Shown: piece by piece, positions 1 to 7,993 of the stretch
Layout: each line of letters opens with the position of its first letter
Numbering within the stretch: the stretch's first letter is position 1
Assembly (NCBI GenBank): GCA_024919175.1
Contig: CP103804.1
Coordinates: forward strand, 3,968,001 to 4,032,000
Direction of reading: 5' to 3'
DNA length: 64,000 bases
From: Clostridioides difficile
GTDB taxonomy: Bacteria > Bacillota > Clostridia > Peptostreptococcales > Peptostreptococcaceae
The notes under the pieces: generated by a model
Databases searched by the model: none
The model's input: only the letters and a program-made list of their open reading frames with translations
Told to the model about the DNA's origin: nothing
Made by a program: the position numbers and the translations under genes

Positions 1-350
1 ATTAGTTGATTTAACCCTTTTTTATTGTAGTTAATTCCACTTCCTATATCTGTTATGATTTCAAATTGATAACCTTTCGCAAACATATATGTTTTTACAT
101 TATCAACTTGCCTTTGTAAGTCATCTTTTTGCTTATTAGAACTAACTCTACAATATCCAATAGTTTTTTTATTGGATTTATTATCTTGCTTTAATCCTAA
201 AAAATGATTAAGTTGTTCTTGAGAATAATATCTATATCCACTTTCTGTGATATGGTGTGGCTTTAATATTCCTTCATTATCCCAATTTCTTAGTGTTTGG
301 GTTGTTTTACCTATTAATTTTGCAAATTTGCCTATTGAATAATATTTCAC
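1..350 (-). CDS. tnpA: IS607-family transposase TnpA (serine recombinase), cut off by the window edge
   Basis: Read from a GTG start at 348-350, the protein opens with a MerR-type helix-turn-helix (residues 3-40, YSIGKFAKLIGKTTQTLRNW). A resolvase domain then begins at about residue 63 with the signature IGYCRVSSNKQKDDLQRQ, whose Ser70 is the likely nucleophile. This fusion of MerR HTH and small serine recombinase is diagnostic of IS607-family TnpA, which moves the element by a site-specific-recombination-like mechanism. A tnpB gene would normally follow downstream, beyond the window edge. The frame is open as far as it can be read, about 116 residues. Immediately upstream, 400-426 holds an imperfect palindrome of AAACTTT/AAAGTTT arms that could be its binding site or operator. 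Confidence 0.9.
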   Translation of the reverse strand, partial: MKYYSIGKFAKLIGKTTQTLRNWDNEGILKPHHITESGYRYYSQEQLNHFLGLKQDNKSNKKTIGYCRVSSNKQKDDLQRQVDNVKTYMFAKGYQFEIITDIGSGINYNKKGLNQL

Positions 351-687
351 TCGTATCACCCCTTAACAACAGCATAACATAAGTTTACAAAATAACGGCA
401 AACTTTTATAAAGTTTTATAAAGTTTGTTTAACAGTTACAACTCTCCCTGTATTATTAATCTATAAGAATTATATCAATATATTTGCTTTTTATCTGTGA
501 CTTAATCACATAAGATATCGAGATTAGAAATTATACTCTAATTGTAAAAGGGTTTTAAGTAAATAAGCAACATTGAGTTGTTAAAATAATCATAACCTTA
601 TACACAGTCTTACTCTATTATTCACAGTTTAAACTTATTTATGGTAGTAACTTTATACACATTACACCTACCTTATCCACAATATAT
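351..687. other. AT-rich intergenic stretch, probable IS607 left end
   Basis: No credible gene. An inverted AAACTTT/AAAGTTT cluster lies at 400-426, just upstream of tnpA. The element boundary should be in this interval, but IS607 elements lack terminal inverted repeats, so I cannot place it. A group I intron (as in the C. difficile IStron CdISt1) is not evident. Confidence 0.4.
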
Positions 688-963
688 CTATTTTTTTCTA
701 ACAATGTACCTGACATTAATGACACTCATGTCAAACATTCTCGCTAATTCCATATAATTTTTTCCATTAAACAATTTAATCATAAGCTCATTTCTAGCCT
801 CTTTTAAAGCACCTTCCACTGTCTTAATATAAAAATATGTTCCCCCACTTTGTTGACACAATTTAAGATACTCCAATAAATTATACTTATGTAACTCCTT
901 TGGAATACTCACTTCTATATTGTGTTCTTCAAACAATTCTATGACTTTTTCTAATTCTAACAT
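688..963 (-). CDS. Mor-like transcription activator family protein (copy 1)
   Basis: A 91-aa protein whose C-terminal half (residues 37-91) reads GGTYFYIKTVEGALKEARNE then LFNGKNYMELARMFDMS, ending in a helix-turn-helix. This is the layout of the Mor/C (middle operon regulator) family of phage Mu-like activators: a GG-Y-P-like strand followed by the HTH. It is a paralogue of the 85-aa gene at 4375-4632. The RBS GAGGTG lies directly before the ATG. It sits downstream of the helicase gene in the same orientation. By context it may control the replication module or remain as a relic of a phage or integrative element. No target site is known. Confidence 0.65.
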   Translation of the reverse strand: MLELEKVIELFEEHNIEVSIPKELHKYNLLEYLKLCQQSGGTYFYIKTVEGALKEARNELMIKLFNGKNYMELARMFDMSVINVRYIVRKK

Positions 964-1038
964 CTTTTCACCTCATATTTTATATTATTTTTCGACTTTT
1001 TCGACTTTCAATAAACTTGTTATGACTATCTTATTACT

Positions 1039-2343
1039 CTAATAATTTAGTTCTTGAAAATGCAACCTATCCCCATAGTAACAAAAATGCTTATACCTAG
1101 TCTGTCCATCCCTACACTTCGCAACTATTAAATCAACAATCTTAATTCCCCTGTACTCTGATTCCCTAACTGATTCCTCACTTTCTCCTATGTCTTTTAC
1201 TGCTTCTTCATAATCACTCCCTTTTAATTGATGTATATAAACCACATTGTTGCTATCGTGGTAGATGGCTTTACTATCCCTCATAGGTCTATCTCCATAA
1301 GGTCTAAAATCTTTCATTTCATCATTTAATTGGCTTAACTGAATTATTGGTATATCAAAATCCAGAGTCATACTTTTTAATTCTCTAGAAAAGGTGGCTA
1401 CTTCTCTTTCTCTTTTTTCCATACTTTTTTGAGATGTAAGAAGTTGCACATAATCCACAATTAATAAGTCGGGCTTTATTTGCCTTATCCTCTTTCTAAT
1501 TGCACTGATTGTGTCTATCTTGTCATTTATATAAATTAAGTTATTCTCGCGTAAATCTCCTATTGCATTTACAATTAGTTTCCAATCACTTTCATTTATC
1601 TCTTTAGATTTCATATTTCTTGTACTTACCCCTGTTATTTTGCATATATTTCTCATAAACACTTGCTCACTTGTCATTTCTCTACTTATAAATAGAGTCT
1701 TTTTCCCTTGTTTAGCCGAATTTAACATTATTTGAAGAGCCAAAGCAGTCTTTCCAACTCCTGATTTAGCTGCTATTGTCGTTAGCTCTCCTTTAAAAAG
1801 ACCTCCTATAGTCGAATCAAGTAAGCTTATCCCAAACTTAAATCCAACATCCTTTTTACTTTCTAAAAAATCAAGGACTTTTTCTGCTATACTATGTACA
1901 TCATCATTTTCATAAGTATCTTTGTCCAAGATTTTTCTTATGTTATTTTCAAATTTATAGATACAAGTGTCGATATTTTCTCCAAAATTTATCCCTTCCA
2001 ATAGTCTTTGACAATTTTGATTTATGCTTCTTCTTGCTAAATTTTCTTTTAAAATTTTTATATAGCCATCAATCCCAAAAGTTTGACCCCAGGTGATTAC
2101 ACTAGTTAAACTGCTCATTTTAATTGCTAAAGACTTTTCATCTATCTTTGATTTTACAGTTGCTACATCGATTATTATATTTTCTTTTCTGAGTTCTTTC
2201 ATGATTTTAAATATTTCAATGCATGTAGAATTCATAAACATATTTTCATTTAATTCATCTAGTTTGTAGTTTAATTTATTGTCTAAAATAATTGTGCCTA
2301 AAATAGCCTGCTCTATTTCAACAGCTTTTGATTTAACAACCAT
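1039..2343 (-). CDS. DnaB-like replicative helicase (phage/plasmid type)
   Basis: A complete 434-aa protein with the two-domain DnaB plan. An N-terminal helical domain begins EIEQAILGTIILDNKLNY, followed by a linker and a RecA-fold ATPase with Walker A KSGVGKTA (about residues 193-200) and a Walker B/H2 motif LLIVDYVQLL (about 293-302). The family forms hexameric 5'-3' helicases that unwind DNA at the fork. It differs from a housekeeping helicase in context: it lies next to a phage-type replication initiator and two Mor-like regulators. I start at the ATG at 2341-2343 (preceded by a weak GTGAG) rather than eight codons upstream, where no RBS is seen. Confidence 0.85.
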   Translation of the reverse strand: MVVKSKAVEIEQAILGTIILDNKLNYKLDELNENMFMNSTCIEIFKIMKELRKENIIIDVATVKSKIDEKSLAIKMSSLTSVITWGQTFGIDGYIKILKENLARRSINQNCQRLLEGINFGENIDTCIYKFENNIRKILDKDTYENDDVHSIAEKVLDFLESKKDVGFKFGISLLDSTIGGLFKGELTTIAAKSGVGKTALALQIMLNSAKQGKKTLFISREMTSEQVFMRNICKITGVSTRNMKSKEINESDWKLIVNAIGDLRENNLIYINDKIDTISAIRKRIRQIKPDLLIVDYVQLLTSQKSMEKREREVATFSRELKSMTLDFDIPIIQLSQLNDEMKDFRPYGDRPMRDSKAIYHDSNNVVYIHQLKGSDYEEAVKDIGESEESVRESEYRGIKIVDLIVAKCRDGQTRYKHFCYYGDRLHFQELNY

Positions 2344-2427
2344 ATAAATTAATCTCACTTTCCTCATAAGTTTTATATTTTAATACTATTAGGTTTTTTA
2401 TTTTTATATTAGATTTCAACGATATTG

Positions 2428-2562
2428 TCAGTTGGAAATGTACTTTTAATTATAAAAGATATAAATATACTGCCAGTTAAAAATGCATTATCAGCTATAA
2501 AATATATAAATTAATTCCACTTATAAATGCATTATCCAACTAATTAAAATTCACATATTGGA
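2428..2562. repeat. Three imperfect 45-bp tandem repeats between initiator and helicase genes
   Basis: Units at 2428-2472, 2473-2517 and 2518-2562. Each has the form C-A-G-T-T, then AAATG(C/T)A about 10 bases in, then an A/T-rich tail; AAATGCATTATC is exact in units two and three. The last unit runs into the 3' end of the initiator gene. Position beside an initiator gene makes iterons (initiator-binding repeats) possible, but this is inference. Confidence 0.6.
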
Positions 2563-3923
2563 TTCCAATACCTTACATTTTCATGTTTTTTTCTTTCATG
2601 CTTGCTGTCATCATACGTTGTATAGTCAGAATATATATAATTATTATTGTTATGATTGTCGCTCTTTTTGAACTGGTAAACACTTCTTTGATTTTTTACA
2701 GATATGTTTTCATTAACATAGGATTCAAATTTATGGCTAAATAAGGTCTCTGGTCTTATATACATTTCCATTATGGTATCTTTCCACTTAGCTACTTTTA
2801 CCTCAATAACTTTGTAGAAATCTTCTAAGACATAACCTTCCTTTAGCCTTTCGTTGATAAGTTTTATACTCGTTGGAGAATTGATTTTAAAGTTTTTTCC
2901 TGTTTTTTTATTTAGCATATTTATAATGCTTTGCTGTATATTTTTTTTATTAAATTTATTTAAGGATTCTTTTTTATTTGTTACAAACTTAGCTTCTTTT
3001 TGTACATCATGAATATTATCAATACCACTCTTTTTATTATATCTACCTATATGACTAGAGACTTTGATATTACTTGATTTTACAACGTTTTTACTTTGAT
3101 TATCTTCTATGTCATTTTTAGTTATTTTATCTATGCCATTATATGTTTCGTTAAAGTTAATATTTGAAGACCTCGATTTTAAATTATCGTTTTCTATTTT
3201 CAATTCTTCTCCAATAAATGGTTTGTTAGTATAATTTTTAATTTTATTAGTTGTATTAGTAAAATTAATAGTAGATTTTTCAGAGTTGATATTTTCATTA
3301 TTAGAACTAGTATCTTTATCATTATTTTTTATTCTACTAGAATCTAAGTCATTGCTTTTTTTATTAGAAGAATTATTCTTACTATTTAATAGGTTGCAAT
3401 CATCACAATTACTACACTCTGTATTTTCATCAATACTATTGTATTTTGAAATTCCACAACTATAAATACAATCTTCATCAACACAACCCTTATTTTCTAT
3501 ATTTCCATAACTATTCTCTAAATTACTGAACTCATAATTCTCTACACTGTCATAGTCAAAATCTATGGTTTCATCACTATCAAATAAATTTTCACTAATA
3601 CTATCGAATAAATCTTCACTAATTTCTGAACTAATATAACTATATATAGAATGCATCTTTCCTTTTGCTCCCTTAGACACAAGCCTTATTACTCCTAAAT
3701 CCGAAAACTCTCTTACAAGCCTACTTATAGTAGAAATAGAAAGTTGTAAATCCGTAGCAGTTCTTCTTACTGTCATATAAAATTGACCTCTTGGTAAAGT
3801 ACCTTGCAATCTCTGTATATTTTCTTTTCTCATTATATAATGATTAAATCTTATTTTATTAATATCATTTGCTATATCAAATCCTAACACTACTGAATTC
3901 AATTTATAAAATCCATTATTCAT
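2544..3923 (-). CDS. Phage-type replication initiator, Phg_2220_C C-terminal domain
   Basis: About 459 aa from the ATG at 3921-3923 (GGGG 9 nt upstream); a longer frame begins with TTG. The N-terminal 110 residues are a winged helix-turn-helix (residues of the type RRTATDLQLSISTISRLVRE). A very Asn/Ser-rich low-complexity linker of about 200 residues follows. The C-terminal 90 residues match the conserved phage C-terminal domain Phg_2220_C: INMLNKKTGKNFK, then LINERLKEGY, then a WKDT and YIRPETLF motif. Such proteins, like DnaD/gp-type initiators, bind the origin and recruit helicase. The DnaB-like gene follows 200 bp downstream, consistent with an initiator-loader/helicase pair. In this class the origin often lies in the initiator's own linker region. 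Confidence 0.75.
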   Translation of the reverse strand: MNNGFYKLNSVVLGFDIANDINKIRFNHYIMRKENIQRLQGTLPRGQFYMTVRRTATDLQLSISTISRLVREFSDLGVIRLVSKGAKGKMHSIYSYISSEISEDLFDSISENLFDSDETIDFDYDSVENYEFSNLENSYGNIENKGCVDEDCIYSCGISKYNSIDENTECSNCDDCNLLNSKNNSSNKKSNDLDSSRIKNNDKDTSSNNENINSEKSTINFTNTTNKIKNYTNKPFIGEELKIENDNLKSRSSNINFNETYNGIDKITKNDIEDNQSKNVVKSSNIKVSSHIGRYNKKSGIDNIHDVQKEAKFVTNKKESLNKFNKKNIQQSIINMLNKKTGKNFKINSPTSIKLINERLKEGYVLEDFYKVIEVKVAKWKDTIMEMYIRPETLFSHKFESYVNENISVKNQRSVYQFKKSDNHNNNNYIYSDYTTYDDSKHERKKHENVRYWNPICEF

Positions 3924-4374
3924 CTCTACTAACCCCTTTTCTACTAATAAGTAATCTCTTGACAATAATTATTACTTTACATAAATAACATAAAGTTTAA
4001 ATTTAAATATACATTTATTTTAATATATTTTAAATATACTTATTAATCCCTTAAAATCCCTATTTATATTCTTAAATATGCAAATATATTATGTCATATT
4101 TATTTATATTTTTTTATTTATATAGCTTATTTATTGTTTTTTCCCCTTTATACAAGCAATTGTACCATCTTGTTTATTTTTTATCCAACAAATATTTTCG
4201 ACTATTTTTTTAGATTCTCAATATATCTCCATTATTTAACAGAATATTTTATAGAATATACAATCTATTTAAATTAATAGGCAATAAATTTAGTAAATTT
4301 GTCTAAAAAAAACTTTATAAAATGTCTTTTCCCTACTTGATACTTAATCTTTACAAAATACTTTGTATATCATT
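3924..4374. other. Very AT-rich intergenic region
   Basis: No open frame with an RBS. It consists of long A/T runs and repeated TATTTAAAT-like words, and lies upstream of the initiator gene. It should contain that gene's promoter, but several weak matches exist and I cannot choose among them. Confidence 0.4.
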
Positions 4375-4632
4375 TTATATATTGTTTTCATTTATTATTC
4401 GCTTAATGTTACTTACACACATATTGTGTTTAATAGCTAGTTCCCCATGATTAACTCCATTAAATTGTCTTATTATCTCCCTATTTCTGGCATATCTAAA
4501 AATCCCCTTACATGTAGGTATATAAGTGTTTGTACCTCCATACAGTTTAGCAATCTCTACAAACTTATCAATCCCAACTATTTCCACCATTGCATGAAAC
4601 TGAACTGGTATATCTTCTAATTTTACTTTCAT
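4375..4632 (-). CDS. Mor-like transcription activator family protein (copy 2)
   Basis: An 85-aa protein. Residues 27-85 carry the Mor family pattern: IAKLYGGTNTYIPT, then FNGVNHGELAIKHNMCVSNI, which is a strand followed by a helix-turn-helix. It is a clear paralogue of the 688-963 product and a better match to the family consensus (intact YGG-YIP). RBS GGAGAG precedes the ATG. The two copies bracket the helicase/initiator genes in the same orientation. A run of 9-bp repeats lies directly in its 5' region. Probable role: DNA-binding regulator of the module; target unknown. Confidence 0.7.
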   Translation of the reverse strand: MKVKLEDIPVQFHAMVEIVGIDKFVEIAKLYGGTNTYIPTCKGIFRYARNREIIRQFNGVNHGELAIKHNMCVSNIKRIINENNI

Positions 4633-4651
4633 AAATTACACTCTCCTTTAA

Positions 4652-4696
4652 AATAGTTTTAATAGCTTTAATAGCTTTAATAGCTTTAATAGCTTT
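4652..4696. repeat. 9-bp tandem repeat AATAGCTTT (four perfect, one imperfect)
   Basis: Perfect units at 4661-4669, 4670-4678, 4679-4687 and 4688-4696, with an imperfect one at 4652-4660. The repeat sits 20-60 bp upstream of the Mor-like start codon, between gene and promoter. Slipped-strand copy-number change here could alter expression; this is inference. Confidence 0.85.
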
Positions 4697-4892
4697 AATA
4701 AAGATTTTAATGGTTTAAGAGTAAAATGTTAATATTGGACTTTTAACTTTTTTATTTACAGATTAAATTTAATAATTTTTTTAACATAAATATTAGACTA
4801 AAACGGACACTTTTAAATCATTTTTACTATAATAATATTTTTCCATAAGGAGCATAGAGCTATATATATCCCTTTTAAATTCAACAATAAAA

Positions 4893-4924
4893 AAAGCAGT
4901 AAACCTTAATCGATTTACTGCTTT
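4893..4924 (-). terminator. Rho-independent terminator of the nucleoside phosphorylase gene
   Basis: Perfect 11-bp inverted repeat AAAGCAGTAAA / TTTACTGCTTT with a 10-nt loop. On the minus strand the stem is followed by a run of T residues. It lies 40 bp past the stop of the gene at 4968-5738. Confidence 0.85.
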
Positions 4925-4967
4925 GGTAATTTAAATTTATCAAAATACAAGTTAAAACACTTTAAAT

Positions 4968-5738
4968 TTACAACTTAATAGCACACTCCATTGCAAGCTC
5001 AAAGGTATGTACTTTTTGTGAAATCGGACGTATAGTTAGTCCTCGTTGCTCCCATACATTTGAGTCTAGATTATCACAAGCATAAACAAACTGTGAAAAT
5101 ATAACATTTCTAAATTGTGCTGCGGCAGCTACAGCAGCACATTCCATCTCAACTGCAATACACCCCTGTTTCTTCTGTGTAAGCATTTTGTTGCGTGTTT
5201 CACGATATGGAGCATCAGTAGTCCATATCTTACCTTTTATGTAAGATAACCCTTTACTTTTGAATACAGATTCAATAACTTTAACTCCATGTGGGTTAAG
5301 TATGATTTCATCAGAGGCTGGTTGATAATGATAACTTGTACCCTCATCACGGATAGCTGATGTTGGAATGATTAAATATGCATCATCAATAGAATTGTCT
5401 AACACACCACATTCTCCACAGATAAATATCTTCTTTGCTCCTAACGCAACTAATTCTTCAAAGTTGGTTACACATGCTGGTGCACCTACCATAACCTGAC
5501 AAATCCCAATCCTTACATTCTTGAAAAATACCTCATAAATTGGTATATCTCCAGCAACACTAATTAAACGACCTATCTTTTTACCATTATATTTTTCAAC
5601 AATTGTTTGTATCATAGATTTTGAAAATTCACATACGATAGTTTCAGGAAAATTACAGTCAGGTTTTTCTATTACATATTCTGGCTTCAAAATTCCCCCA
5701 AAATCAGAGTCAAACTGTTCCAACAGAATTTCACTCAT
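4968..5738 (-). CDS. Nucleoside phosphorylase (uridine/purine nucleoside phosphorylase family)
   Basis: A 256-aa protein of the PNP_UDP_1 family, which splits nucleosides with phosphate to give free base and (deoxy)ribose-1-phosphate for salvage. The body contains the family's glycine-rich core (KKIFICGECGVLD, then AIRDEGTSYHY) and the ribose-binding signature CIAVEMECAAVAAAA. Length is normal for the family. Base preference (uridine, purine or broad) cannot be told from motifs alone. I start at the ATG at 5736-5738, which has a strong GAGGAGG RBS; a TTG six codons upstream overlaps that RBS and is unlikely. It is transcribed alone, with its own terminator. Confidence 0.85.
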   Translation of the reverse strand: MSEILLEQFDSDFGGILKPEYVIEKPDCNFPETIVCEFSKSMIQTIVEKYNGKKIGRLISVAGDIPIYEVFFKNVRIGICQVMVGAPACVTNFEELVALGAKKIFICGECGVLDNSIDDAYLIIPTSAIRDEGTSYHYQPASDEIILNPHGVKVIESVFKSKGLSYIKGKIWTTDAPYRETRNKMLTQKKQGCIAVEMECAAVAAAAQFRNVIFSQFVYACDNLDSNVWEQRGLTIRPISQKVHTFELAMECAIKL

Positions 5739-5845
5739 AATATAACCTCCTCTCAAAATTTAGTATAGCGTATTTCTATTTAATATATGGAGTATATTAT
5801 ATCACTATGAACTACCTAAAACAATTAAAAGTATATACTTAAAAT

Positions 5846-5980
5846 CTAGCTACTGGACATAGATACTTGATACATCTAGATAGTTCATTTCTAGCTACTG
5901 GACACAGATACTTGATATATCTAGATAGTTCATTTCTAGCTACTAGACACAGATACTTGATACATCTATATAATTCATTC
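5846..5980. repeat. Three 45-bp tandem repeats
   Basis: Units at 5846-5890, 5891-5935 and 5936-5980, each beginning CTAGCTACT and containing AGATACTTGATA. Units one and two differ at two positions; unit three is slightly more diverged. It lies between the phosphorylase promoter side and the DUF1659 operon. No spacer structure, so not CRISPR. No function evident. Confidence 0.9.
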
Positions 5981-6246
5981 TAAACTAACATGTTAAATAT
6001 TTTCTCTTCTATAATAAATATTCTAAACAAAATCAACAAAAACCTATTTCATATAACACATGCAAACATTAAATCAAACACTAAATCAAACATTAAAACT
6101 ATATATACTTATAAAATTTTTTATAAAAGTTTAACAAAAAATCTTAAGAAATTACTGTTTAACTCCGATATTATCTAATATGATACTATAGATTTAACAA
6201 AGAAAGTCGACAAATCTTTGAAATTAAATTTTTAGGAGGTAGTTTT

Positions 6247-6468
6247 ATGGCAGTTGTTTCAACAAAAAATTTATCTAGTATAAAACTAAAATTGGATGCT
6301 GGTTTTGATGATAAGGGTAAAGCAGTTATTAAAAGTAAATCTTTCGCAAATGTAAAGGCAGAGGCATCAAACGATGATGTTTATGCAGTTGCAGAGGCAA
6401 TCGCAAGTCTTCAAGAAAATCCTATTGTAGATATTTTAAAACTAGATAGTACATCACTATCTAAATAG
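6247..6468 (+). CDS. DUF1659 family protein
   Basis: A 73-aa protein (MAVVSTKNLSSIKLKLDAGF then DDKGKAVIKSKSFANVK) matching the DUF1659 family found in Bacilli and Clostridia next to DUF2922 and YvrJ. The fold is predicted mostly beta with a C-terminal helix (VYAVAEAIASLQ). The RBS AGGAGG is ideally placed. No catalytic motif, signal peptide or membrane segment is visible. It is the first gene of the three-gene set 6247-7169. Function is unknown. Confidence 0.8.
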   Translation: MAVVSTKNLSSIKLKLDAGFDDKGKAVIKSKSFANVKAEASNDDVYAVAEAIASLQENPIVDILKLDSTSLSK

Positions 6469-6777
6469 TAACTTTCAAATATAATCTACACTAAAGATTA
6501 TAGTCTACATTAAAATTCATCAACTATTTATATATCATGTTCAATATATAATACACTCGATATTATATAGATTTAACAAATTATACACTTAATATATTGA
6601 TACCTTAAGCAGGTTAATATCTTAAGTAAATTAAACATGTTCATAACTTAAACAGGTTAGTTATTTTAAATACTGTTGTGCTTTAAGTGTTCCAATATCA
6701 AAGTATTTTCTACACTAACAATAATTAAAATACTTAAAGCAATTAAAAAAATAAATTACTATTGTGGAGGTAACTGT
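6469..6777 (+). other. Intergenic leader between DUF1659 and DUF2922 genes
   Basis: About 300 bp, AT-rich, with loosely repeated words (AACAGGTTA, CTTAAGTAAATTAAAC). No gene. A longer frame beginning at 6676 runs into DUF2922, but the RBS GTGGAGG supports the start at 6778. Confidence 0.5.
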
Positions 6778-7008
6778 ATGGAGATTAAGAAAAAATTAGT
6801 CATGAGTTTCAAGAATATAAAGGATAAACAAGTTTCTTTTTCTATAGAAAATCCAAAGGAGGACTTAACTGAAGAAAGTATAAAATCTGTTATGGATTTG
6901 ATAGTATCTAAAAATGTTTTTTCAGTTGGAGGATTTGACCTTGCTTCTGCTGTTGAAGCTAAGATTGTAGAAACTAATACTACTCCTTATGACCTAGTTA
7001 TAGGATAG
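6778..7008 (+). CDS. DUF2922 family protein
   Basis: A 76-aa protein (MEIKKKLVMSFKNIKDKQ, then SFSIENPKEDLTEESIKSVM, ending TTPYDLVIG). It matches DUF2922, a small alpha/beta family with the conserved NPKEDLT segment and a terminal DLV. The ATG at 6778 has GTGGAGG seven bases upstream. A second strong RBS for the next gene overlaps its stop codon, so it is translated with the YvrJ gene. No known function; the DUF1659-DUF2922-YvrJ arrangement is recurrent in Firmicutes. Confidence 0.8.
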   Translation: MEIKKKLVMSFKNIKDKQVSFSIENPKEDLTEESIKSVMDLIVSKNVFSVGGFDLASAVEAKIVETNTTPYDLVIG

Positions 7009-7019
7009 GAGGTAATTTT

Positions 7020-7169
7020 ATGGATGATAGTTTACAATTGTTAATAACTAATGTTGGTTTTCCTATCGCTTTATCCATGTATTTATTGGTTAGAATTGAA
7101 GGAAAATTGAACACACTATCCAACAGCATTGATACACTATCTAAAAATATTTTGACATTTAAGAGGTAA
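7020..7169 (+). CDS. YvrJ family small membrane-associated protein
   Basis: A 49-aa protein (MDDSLQLLITNVGFPIALSM followed by YLLVRIEGKLNTLSNSI). The N-terminal hydrophobic segment NVGFPIALSMYLLVRIE is the hallmark of the YvrJ family; a short amphipathic tail of repeated LSNSI/LSKNI follows. It begins 11 bp after the DUF2922 stop behind a perfect GGAGG. YvrJ-like proteins resemble small phage holin-type segments, but no function is established. A terminator follows 70 bp downstream. Confidence 0.75.
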   Translation: MDDSLQLLITNVGFPIALSMYLLVRIEGKLNTLSNSIDTLSKNILTFKR

Positions 7170-7236
7170 TTTGACAATATATGTAAGTCATAAGATAGGT
7201 CTATTTGTAAAATAATTAGAGATATTCTATGAAAAG

Positions 7237-7282
7237 TACTACGATATTTGGATAATATTCCCAAATGGTCGTAGTATTTTTT
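7237..7282 (+). terminator. Terminator of the DUF1659-DUF2922-YvrJ operon
   Basis: Stem TACTACGA (7237-7244) with TCGTAGTA (7269-7276), extended inward by ATTTGG/CCAAAT, followed by a T run. It is positioned to end the operon. Confidence 0.85.
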
Positions 7283-7425
7283 CGAATTTTACTACTTTGA
7301 ATTTGAATTTCACTATTTTAAATTCGAATTTAACTGTACTTAATTTGAAATTTAGCACTCATCTAGTTGGACTCAATAAAATATAATGCTATTCTAATGA
7401 CAGTAATAAAATGAGGTGATAATTA

Positions 7426-7863
7426 ATGAAAATACATGTCGAACAATCCACTAATTTTGATGATATTGAAATAATTATAAAATGCTCTGCCATTGACAAT
7501 AATATAAAAAAAATAATTTCATTACTAAATACACCATTACTAGATATAAATGGTAAAAAAGCAGGAGAAATTTATAAGCTTAATATTTGCGATATTTTAT
7601 ACTTTGAGACAGTTGGCAATAAAACATTTGCTTACTATAAAGATGATGTATTTGAAATTGACCTAAAAATATATGAATTATCAAACCGATTACACAATAC
7701 ATCCTTTTTACGAATATCTAAATCCATGATTTTAAATATGGATTACCTAGAATGTATAAAAGTAATATCACACAATCGCATGCAAGCTACTTTATCAAAT
7801 AATGAAAAAGTTATTATAAATCGCCGTTACATAAAAAATATTAGAGATAGGTTAAATATTTAA
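7426..7863 (+). CDS. LytTR-domain DNA-binding regulator
   Basis: 145 aa with no receiver domain. Residues 48-143 form a LytTR DNA-binding domain (NICDILYFETVGNKTFAYY, then SFLRISKSMILNMDYLE and the terminal RRYIKNIRDRL). The first 45 residues show no recognised domain. LytTR-only regulators of this size commonly control a neighbouring membrane-protein gene. Here a CPBP-family gene follows 130 bp downstream on the same strand. RBS GAGGTGA is eight bases before the ATG. The leader region upstream (7290-7370) has repeated TTGAATTT words that could include its sites. Confidence 0.85.
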   Translation: MKIHVEQSTNFDDIEIIIKCSAIDNNIKKIISLLNTPLLDINGKKAGEIYKLNICDILYFETVGNKTFAYYKDDVFEIDLKIYELSNRLHNTSFLRISKSMILNMDYLECIKVISHNRMQATLSNNEKVIINRRYIKNIRDRLNI

Positions 7864-7993
7864 TAAAATTTACAAAAATCTAAAATACTTTATTAATATC
7901 ACTAATTATCTACTTATTAATCCACTTTATAGTCAAAATAAAATAAATATAATTAAACCACTATTAACAAAACGAAAGGATAGTGAACATAAA

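Noticed and set aside
351..687. Group I intron upstream of the IS607 transposase (IStron)
   Set aside because: The interval is short and lacks recognisable intron core elements; the sequence before tnpA is only AT-rich with a small palindrome.
5846..5980. CRISPR array
   Set aside because: Units are directly abutting with no unique spacers; ordinary tandem repeat. The same holds for 13185-13268, 19384-19510 and 52369-52457.
5990..6178. 62-codon ORF
   Set aside because: No RBS, low-complexity Lys/Asn/Ile composition, lies in the leader of the DUF1659 operon.
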